Shown here piece by piece: positions 56,543 through 64,000 of a DNA stretch of 64,000 nt; positions within the stretch are counted from its first letter, which is position 1; every line of letters starts with the position of its first letter. The stretch spans positions 26,228,794 through 26,292,793 of the forward strand of contig OZ038450.1 of assembly GCA_964036195.1 (NCBI GenBank), in the 5' to 3' direction. Made by a program: the position numbers and the translations under genes. The stretch is from Sphaerolaimus hirsutus. Taxonomy: Eukaryota > Nematoda > Chromadorea > Monhysterida > Sphaerolaimidae. Under the pieces are notes generated by a model that was given only the letters and a program-made list of their open reading frames with translations, was not told the DNA's origin and did not search any database.

Positions 56543-56842
56543 TGCTGCGATTACAGCTCGACGTAAAATTTGACCCAGCGTAAAATTGATTTTTGGGCGC
56601 AAAATTAATTACAGGTGAATGGATAAAGATACGATGTTGTAATTTCAGTCAAAGAAAGCGCATATGCAGATGTTTTTTGTGTCGAAAGTTTATCAGTTTA
56701 TTTTAATTGTACCAGAAGTTATGAATTTTGGCACAAACTTTTATAATTTTGTGTCGTAAGTAGCGTAAAATTAAAAAAATTTGTGCCAAAATTCATAACT
56801 TCTAGTACAATTAGAATTTTACATCGAGCTGTAATCGCAGCA
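56543..56842. mobile_element. foldback MITE TGCTGCGATTACAGCTCGA
   Basis: A 300-bp element with TTA on both sides (56540-56542, 56843-56845). Outer ends TGCTGCGATTACAGCTCG and an inner inverted pair GAAGTTATGAATTTTGGCAC are separated by an unpaired segment. A 3-bp TTA target fits PIF/Harbinger, but no enzyme is present. Confidence 0.75.
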
Positions 56843-56940
56843 TTAATGCGGAATCTAGTTGTTACAACCACCAACATAAGTTTCATGCCTGAGATGATTC
56901 TCTTAAAGAATTTTTATTCTTATTCATGATACGTCATGAT

Positions 56941-57997
56941 CAGGGTTGGTTTTATAAAAATTCATTTTAGTAAAATTGTATAAAAATTGTATAAAAGTTT
57001 TATTTTATTTTAATTTTATTCTTGTTTCATTTTATTTTATTTTATTTTATTCCCAAAAGTCATTAATAAAATAAAATGACACATTTTACAAAAATTTTAC
57101 AAAAATTTTACAAAAAATCATAAACATGCATGCAAGGCCAGAAAATTGTTATAATTAGACCTATACATGAAAAACCTGTGACAAATTTTTCCCTTACTTT
57201 TCAAAAGTTGCATGCAGTATGTATTGTTAGCTAGCTGCAAGTGTAAATTTACAATTATTGATAAGATGGTTTGCATTTTCAGTAGAAGGACTACTGGAGT
57301 GTGCTGGGCACATTTGTAAAATGTCATGCCAAGTGTCAATTGTCATGACAAATGTTAAGTAAAGTATCAATTGTCATGCAAAATGTCAAGTGTCATGTAA
57401 AATTTCAAGCAAAGTGGCAATTGTCATGACAAATGTCATGCAAAGTGTAAATCGTGTATCCAAATCTTGTGTTTTTGTATCCATAGTATGTTTTATCTCC
57501 AAATCTTATGTTTTTGTATCCAAATGTTCACATAAGATTTGGAGTCAACAACAACATAATTTGGATACAAAACATAAGATTTTGAAATAAAACATGAGAT
57601 TTGAACACAATTTGCTTGACAACTGATGCTTTAATTTTTACATGTCATGACAATTTACACTTTACTTTACATTTGTCATGACAATTGACACTTTGCATGA
57701 CATTTTATATGACATTTGACACTTTACAATGCTTGGAACTGCCCCCCCCCCCTCCCCCAGATCCATGAAACAACACGTAGAGACTCAAGCAATGAGACAA
57801 AATTTTACAAAAAATGTGAATTTTTATACAATTTTACAAAAATACTAATTTTTGTACAATTTGACAAAAATTTGACAAAAATTCGAATTTTTATAAAAAA
57901 AATTTTTTATTCTTAAATTTTCCATTTTATTTTATTTTATTTTATTCTTGAATATTCCATTTTATTTTTATTTTTTTCTGAGATTTTGCCAACCCTG
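56941..57997 (-). mobile_element. hAT-like CAGGGTTGG element, 1057 bp
   Basis: Reverse copy; perfect 8-bp duplication GTCATGAT (56933-56940 and 57998-58005). It has the same internal blocks as the copies at 35990 and 45771. Confidence 0.92.
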
Positions 57998-58264
57998 GTC
58001 ATGATGCAATGATAGAGTGTTACCTTCAGAGAATTGAATAGTGACGGCATGCGTAGAACAAAATTACGTTATATTCAATTATCAAACCATTACATTCAAT
58101 AACTTAAATATTTTCAGTTGATATTCGATTAGTTGTGCAAATAAATAATTACCTGCACACTCTTGCGCCAAGTTGTGACACTCTATTGTACATAAAGTCC
58201 GATCTGGAAGCAGTGGTTAGCAAGATAATCAGAAAGATGATTTGATTAACACTGTTTTACATAC

Positions 58265-58387
58265 CTTTCTGTACCGTTTTGATAACATGTGGTGCGATTT
58301 TATCATTCCTTTGGTGTGCATTGAGTATGGCTGACCGCTTGCACGTGTAGGCTCTCCAATGCTTGTTTTTCCCATTGTTTTGCACAT
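58265..58387 (-). CDS. possible internal exon, 123 nt
   Basis: Minus strand: a pyrimidine-rich tract and TTTTGTTCTAG lead into an open 123-nt stretch, ending at the strong donor GTATGT (58259-58264). The frame includes NKHWRAYTCKRSAILNAHQR and KIAPHVIKTVQK. Length is a multiple of three. I do not recognise the protein. Splice signals are the best of any orphan candidate in the window. Confidence 0.45.
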
Positions 58388-58641
58388 CTAGAACAAAATT
58401 CGAAATGACAATGACATGAACAAACTTTATCACACACACTCGAGAAAAAGATCGTTCAAGTGGAATGATAACAAATCAGTCCCAGTGAGGATTGTAGTCA
58501 AGGTTTTTACAAAATGAAACTATAAATACCGTATTTCCTCGGAATACCCCCAGGGGGTTTATTTTTTCAGAGTGAGATTTTTGAGGGGGGGTATTTTGAG
58601 GGGGGCGCTTATTATTTTGCCAGAACTATTTTGAAATCCCA

Positions 58642-59734
58642 TGTGTAACATTATCGTAAAATGTAAAACTTTTAATATTTAAGTTGACGTCCTTATGTTC
58701 GCTTTTATATTTTAGTTAATTCAATTTATCAATATTCCTTTTCAGTTCACATTCCACCTTTTAACATCTCCACATTCACCATTTAATATCTCAAGCGATC
58801 ATGTTTACAATGTGCGCTTTACGTTGCTCACATATTTAGATCTTAGTCATTGCTCACATTCCACCACATTTCCTTGACAAGCGGCACGCAAATACGCCGA
58901 CATGTTTATGTTAAGCGGCGGGCTCGCCCCAAGCGAGGGGCCGGGCCCGCGCGCCATTTCAAATGTTGTCTGGCTTGTCTCACATTTTCACTATCTTGCC
59001 AGTTTAGCTCGCTTTTCATCGGAAGAAGCGAGCGGGCAAGAGTTGAACTTTCACAATTGGAAATGTTGGGTAAAAATCGGAGATTAGAGCTGACCGATTG
59101 GCGCCAAGCTAGTCGCCATCGGTCTGGCCCTTAAAAGCCGATCTCACAGCTAAAATTGGCAGTGTTTGCAACCTCGTCAACTTCACACAAAAATCTTCCT
59201 AGGATCTAAATAAGCGCCGTTGTCACCTTTATTAAGTCGCTTATTTTTTGGTGCTAAGTTTTAACTCTTGGTGCTTTAAATCACCTTAGTGCTTTATTCA
59301 CATCCGCGCTATTTAAGGTGCTTTGTTCACAACCGCGCCACTTAATTATCGCCTTGTTGTCGTAATTAAGTGCCCTCTTTAAATTGCCTTATTTCTTTGG
59401 TAATTTGCGTTTAATTTACTTTTCATTTAAGTAATTAATTTAGTTGTAAATTAATTCCCTTATTTAAGTATATTTTATTCGCATTTATTTCTTTGTATTT
59501 TATTGTCTAAATAAAAAGGTTCGTCAAACCCTTTTGGAAACAATCTAAATATTGAATCACACTAACTCACATCAATTCACTTCAACTCAACTAATCACAT
59601 TGATAAAATAGCAGAACGTCAACTAAGAGACGACGCCTCACGTCACAATTCATTTGTTCACATTCGTCCTCTTCCTTGGTTAGGAATAGGAGCTCGTTCA
59701 CAAGTCAACTCAACTAGTTCCGTACTATTTTACA
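58642..59734 (+). repeat. solo LTR, 1093 bp
   Basis: Starts TGTGTAACATTATCG and ends CTATTTTACA, flanked by the 5-bp duplication TCCCA (58637-58641 and 59735-59739). Comparison with the uninterrupted family A MITE at 1970-2427 shows what was inserted. A GC-rich block (58900-59110) with CCTTAAAAGCC may be a promoter, and AATAAA at about 59510 a poly(A) signal. It is unlike the BEL LTRs; the family is unknown. Confidence 0.85.
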
Positions 59735-59765
59735 TCCCAGTACAAAATTGTCGTCTGAAACGTAC

Positions 59766-60894
59766 ACCTCTGATCACCCACACGTAGACACTTCAAAAAT
59801 TTTGATAAAAGAATGTGCCGCGGGCGAACTGTAGCTCGACGGCCAACTTCGGCACATACAAAAGTAAGCCCCAACATTTGTTGAAAAGTTCATATAAAGT
59901 GACCCGCCGTGAAATCAGCTGTGGGCCGAGTAAACGGCCCACAGTTTTTTTTATACAATGGGGTGATCACTCACACGTGGACACGACTCATAGCTGACTG
60001 AAATCATGTCTCTCAAGGCCGTTTTTCGGCACGACATACAGAACAGGCTCATGGCGAAGTGCCAAACGCCACTTGAACGGCATTTTTACCATTAAAAATG
60101 AGATAATGACGTTTTCATTTTGTACTGCTTTGTACCGCGGAACGCACCCGACCAGAATTTTTATCGGATAACTTTCTAACGCTGCAAAATGTGATCAGGA
60201 AGAACAGTTCCACATGAAAGAGGAAGCTGAAGGCATTGTTTTTAAACTTACTGCGCGGAAATACACCCCCTCCCACATTTGAGAAAACTCGAGGCGAAAT
60301 TTTAAGGAGTTGCTAAATTTTTAACCGGGAAGAAAATTAGTAGTGTGGAAAATATAGCGAGGTGTTTTAAATTTCGCCTCGCGTTTTCTCAAATGTGGGA
60401 GGGGGTGTATTTCCGCGCAGTAAGTTTAAAAACAATGCCTTCAGCTTCCTCTTTCATGTGGAACTGTTCTTCCTGATCACATTTTGCAGCGTTAGAAAGT
60501 TATCCGAGAAAAATTCTGGTCGGGTGCATTCCGCGGTACAAAGCAGTACAAAATGAAAACGTCATTATCTCATTTTTAGCGGTAAAAATGCCGTTGACGT
60601 GGCGTTTGGCACTTTGCCATGAGCCTGTTCTGTATTTCGTGCCGAAAAACGGCCTTGAAAGACATGATTTCAGTCAGTTATGAGTCTTGAGTGATCACCC
60701 CAAAGTTGTATAAAAAACTGTGGGCCGTTTACTCGGCCCACAGCTGATTTTACGGGGGTCACCTATATGAACTTTAAAACAAATGTTGGGGCTTACTTTT
60801 GTATGTGCTGAAGTTGGCCGTCAAACTACAGTTTGCCCGCGGCACATTCTTTTATCAAAATTTTCAAAGTGTCTACGTGTGGGTGATCAGAGGT
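59766..60894. mobile_element. foldback element, 1.13 kb, TSD GTAC
   Basis: Ends ACCTCTGATCACCCACACGT and its complement; both arms of about 540 bp are near perfect inverted copies meeting near 60330. The 4-bp duplication GTAC (59762-59765 and 60895-60898) is shown by the intact target at 2124-2127 (AAACGTACGCAG). It has no coding frame. A 4-bp duplication is found in several rarer superfamilies; I cannot choose. Confidence 0.88.
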
Positions 60895-61204
60895 GTACGC
60901 AGACGTCGAAAAATGCAACAAAAATCGCCATTTATTAGACTCTAGTGACTTGTATAGACGTGTGTAGACGTATAAACACTGTTCTCACATAACAGAGTCA
61001 TCGTTTTCAATGTGTGTTCTGCATTGCCCGGATGACAAACCGCAGCCTTTGTCATTTACATTCTCTATACACTGAATTTGGGGGGGGGGGTATTTCGAGG
61101 GGGGTTATAAGTTCATAGTGTCCATTTTGAGGGGGGTATTTCGAGGGGGGTATCTTTGGTTGTCTTGAAGATTTACCTATATTGATAGGAAAAACGAAGA
61201 AGGA

Positions 61205-61420
61205 ATGGCGCCATGGCGCTGGCGCCCTTTAATGGCGCCAAAGGGCGCCAGCACCAAGACGCCATTGACGCTTGGTGCCCTTTTCTGTGGCGCCATCTGG
61301 CACCTGGCGCCATTATTTCGAATGGCGCCATGGCGCCCTCGGCGCGTGGCGGCATTTTCGCTGGCGCCAATTGGACGCCCGGCGCCATTGTTTTGGATGG
61401 CGCCAGAAGTGCCATGATGC
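61205..61420. repeat. GGCGCC family fragment
   Basis: Dense GGCGCCATGGCGC and CTGGCGCCAATTGG words, no terminal TAGTGATG. Confidence 0.65.
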
Positions 61421-61483
61421 CCAGATGAACGGTCATATTTTACCATATTCAACTGTCTTATCTGCTGAATGATAGCATTCAGG

Positions 61484-62306
61484 TAGGGTTGGGACGATAT
61501 GACTTTTCGATATCGATATTCGATATTCGATATTCTTTTCGGAAAGTCGATATTCGATATCGATACGATATGGACCCTCGATATTCGATATCGATATTCG
61601 ATATGAAAATATGCTCGATATTCGATATCGATATTTCGATATTTTCGATATTTCGATATTTTAGTACAGCGGGGCATATTGTATTTCCATTTGGACACAA
61701 ACATGGTTGATAATCTTTTTAAATGAGGCTCACAACAGTTGAAATGAGGTACTGAAATAAAAACAGTATGAATCAAATTATATAAAGTGAAAAATTATTA
61801 AGCAAACACTTCAGGTCATACTTGTGACTAGGGGTGGCTGGCTTTTTACATTTTAAAAAAGTTGGTATTTTAAAATAAACAGCCAAATTTTTGAGCCATG
61901 CTGCCATGCAAAGGTTTGGTGAAATGGTTTCCTTGGGATGCAGTTTGCTCTGTTAATATCATATATTTTGTAAGGATGTGTATACATTACCCTTGATATC
62001 CTACTTTTGATAGCTCAATGTGAAAATAACATGGCATTTATATATGATATATTACTTTGTGCATTCATAAGCATACGTGTTTGGCTGCGGCATCCACTTT
62101 TTGTTGGCTTCAGCCATTTTTTATGGGATCACAAATACCTGAAAAAGAATACCAGAATATCGAAAAATATCGAAAAAATGGTCGATATTCGATATCGATA
62201 TTCGATATTTTTTCAAAATTTTCGATATCGATATTCGATATTCGATATGAAAAAATGGTCGATATCCGATATTCGATATTCGATACGATATATCGTCCCA
62301 ACCCTA
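61484..62306. mobile_element. hAT-like CGATAT element
   Basis: Ends TAGGGTTGGGACGATAT and ATATCGTCCCAACCCTA, perfect 8-bp duplication CATTCAGG (61476-61483 and 62307-62314). Both ends are arrays of TCGATATTCGATATCG; the centre is AT-rich and non-coding. Confidence 0.92.
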
Positions 62307-62480
62307 CATTCAGGTGATATTTAATACATTCACCTCTGTAATTTTTGTTACCATTCAAAGTTTGGGCTCATATTGATGGCTTTACCGATACTACATAAAC
62401 TGCAAATCTTCAAATATGACCCACTAATAGGAAAATGTCAATCTAATATAATTTTTCCAACCCCCTACATCATTCATTAC

Positions 62481-63566
62481 CAGAGTTGCAAAAGTGTATT
62501 TACATTTTACACTTACCCAACATACCCAGATAAATGGGTATTTATATTTTTGCTTACATTTACACTTTTATACCCGTACACTTTTTACACTTTCCCAGCC
62601 AAATTACCCAGGTAATAAAGTATAAAAAAAATTCACACGGGCCAGTTTGCAAAAGGGTAAAACTACAAAAAAGAAATTTGAACAAGAATGTGTGTCAAAA
62701 AAACTGCATGTGTGCAATAGCTCACTGAAAATAGCGATAGAAATATAAGCGTGTTGTAAAAAATTGTGTCTTGGATATTATCATGGCGTCAGATTGGGGA
62801 ATTTGGGTCGGATGATGGATTCCGACGACGATGTTTTGATGATTGTCTTTGATGAGAATAATGTGAAAAATGAATGGAATGATCAGTAAATGCATCTAAA
62901 AGTGAAAGAAGGGTGTCGTCCAATGCTCAACAACACGAGCACTACCGTATTACCTCGAAATACCCCCATGGGGGTTTATTATTTCGCCAGCAAAATTTGA
63001 GGGGGGGTTAATTCGAGGGGGGGGTTTATTCGAGGGGGGGGTTTATTATTTCGTCAGAAATTTTCATAAGGATCGTAGTAAATAGTAGGCATTTGCGTAC
63101 CCAAAATAGGTAAAAAATGTGTCCAAACAGGATATATTTGGACATAAAAACGTAGATAATTACACAAACTACTCATGTGTAGCTGCAACTTGTCTATGCA
63201 ATGCAAATTAACAGTAATATACATCATGTACATTGCGTACATGACGTATTTATTATGTACATGACGTATTTATTATGTACATGACGTACATCATTCCGAA
63301 GGGGGGGGGGGTATTTCGAGGGGGGGGTTTATTATTTCCCCAGCCCATTTTGAGGGGGGGTTAATTCGAGGGGGGGGTTAATTCAAGGGGGGGGATAATT
63401 CGAGGTAATACGGTATCTTAAAAAAATTTTACACCTACACTTTTTTTACACTTTCCTAGGTATTTTAAAAATACCTTACGCTTACAGTATCCATACTCAA
63501 AATTTGGAAAGTGTATTTACGCTTACACTTGCACTTTCCAAAAATACCAGTATTTTAAGAACTCTG
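62481..63566. mobile_element. hAT-like CAGAGTTG / GTAAATAC element
   Basis: Ends CAGAGTTGCAAAAGTGTATT and AATACCAGTATTTTAAGAAC/TCTG; flanks TTCATTAC and TTGATTAC agree at seven of eight. Subterminal words are TTTACACTTTTATACCC and ACACTTTCC. A family B MITE (62943-63415) is inside. An unpaired minus-side 62700-62940 region has no recognisable gene. Confidence 0.82.
62943..63415 (+). mobile_element. TA-flanked MITE, family B
   Basis: Ends CCGTATTACCTCGAAATACC and GAGGTAATACGG with TA. The ATTATGTACATGACGTA word is tandemly repeated near 63240-63290. Confidence 0.88.
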
Positions 63567-63583
63567 TTGATTACCTACTTATT

Positions 63584-64000
63584 TAAACACCTGTCCAATC
63601 AAATCCGGCCCCCCCCCCATTTTTCATTTTACTCCTTACGTCCTATCTCCAGTTCTAGGACCCGCCAGTAGCTGAAAATTGGGGGAGATATTGGTGCAAC
63701 CCCCCTCTACTTCTTATGAATTGGAGGGGTCGCGACAACCACCTACAGGGCGGGGTCGCCCTGAGTGCAATAATTTTTTCCGGCTGTTTTATTGTCTCAC
63801 ACAGGTCCAGCCCCCACTGATTTCTTACACTGCGGGTGCCTCCAGCTGTGGGAGGGGTATAAATCTAAAATTTTGGGGATGTGTCGCCAACACCCCTCCC
63901 CTACTATACACTGGCCAGACGGTTTTTAGCAACTCACCACTGTGTGGGGTGCAGTATTTAAAATTTATTAAAACATTACTGTCCCACACAAGTCCAGCAC
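63584..64000 (+). mobile_element. family I element, partial at window edge
   Basis: Starts TAAACACCTGTCCAATC, then keeps family words (GGCGGGGTCGCCC, CTCCAGCTGTG, TTGTCTCACACAGGTCCA), more diverged than the copies at 15605 and 48974. It runs off the window. Confidence 0.6.

Larger units (their letters stand above)
58527..61152 (+). mobile_element. MITE family A, split by two insertions
   Basis: It starts TACCGTATTTCCTCGGAATA. Native pieces are 58527-58641, 59740-59765 and 60899-61152; they join into the order seen at 1970-2427. The insertions are a solo LTR and a foldback. The right terminus is lost after GGGGGTATC. Confidence 0.85.

Noticed and set aside
61177..61776. 199-codon minus-strand frame
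   Set aside because: It runs across the GGCGCC fragment and the CGATAT repeats, whose periodicity keeps frames open.
61484..62306. CGATAT array as a satellite or binding-site cluster
   Set aside because: It lies in two blocks at the ends of a bounded hAT-like element.

Overview
This window is animal nuclear DNA, very rich in transposons and AT-rich outside the repeats. It carries a BEL/Pao LTR retrotransposon (a group described from metazoans), GT-AG intron signals, kelch-type exons and dozens of non-autonomous DNA transposons. There are no operons, ribosome binding sites, tRNA/rRNA genes or CRISPR arrays that I can see. The species cannot be read from the sequence; a marine invertebrate is only a guess.

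Host gene content is small. Five to seven short segments on the minus strand (2995-3140, 3664-3755, 28786-28934, 34856-35199, possibly 30730-30788 and 30872-30956) read as pieces of a kelch beta-propeller protein, in the right order for one gene whose introns are packed with transposons. Other lone exon candidates lie at 53590-53730, 56128-56281 and 58265-58387.

Layout. 0-12 kb: foldback and hAT-like elements, several nested, with one 200-N assembly gap. 12.2-28 kb: gag and protease remnants of a minus-strand retroelement, split by a complete but decayed plus-strand BEL/Pao element (LTRs 13584-14264 and 25855-26884, TSD TGTGT) carrying gag, protease, RT, RNase H, integrase and an env-like region. 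28-37 kb: kelch exons, a mariner-like foldback, TA-flanked MITEs and a 1.4 kb palindrome. 37.1-47.9 kb: one palindromic element exploded by successive insertions, including a PIF/Harbinger element with a broken transposase. 48-64 kb: more nested elements, including a MITE interrupted by both a solo LTR and a 1.1 kb foldback.

Most mobile elements could be bounded exactly by eye because copies end in inverted repeats and are flanked by perfect target-site duplications. Many are 8 bp long (hAT-like). Each hAT-like family fills its ends with its own short repeated word (GGCGCC, CACCGG, CGAG, CGATAT, GGAAAACGG, CGAATTT, AATAAAAT, GTAAATAC). The nesting gives a relative order of insertion. Superfamily names are inferred from duplication length and terminal bases, because nearly all copies lack transposase.
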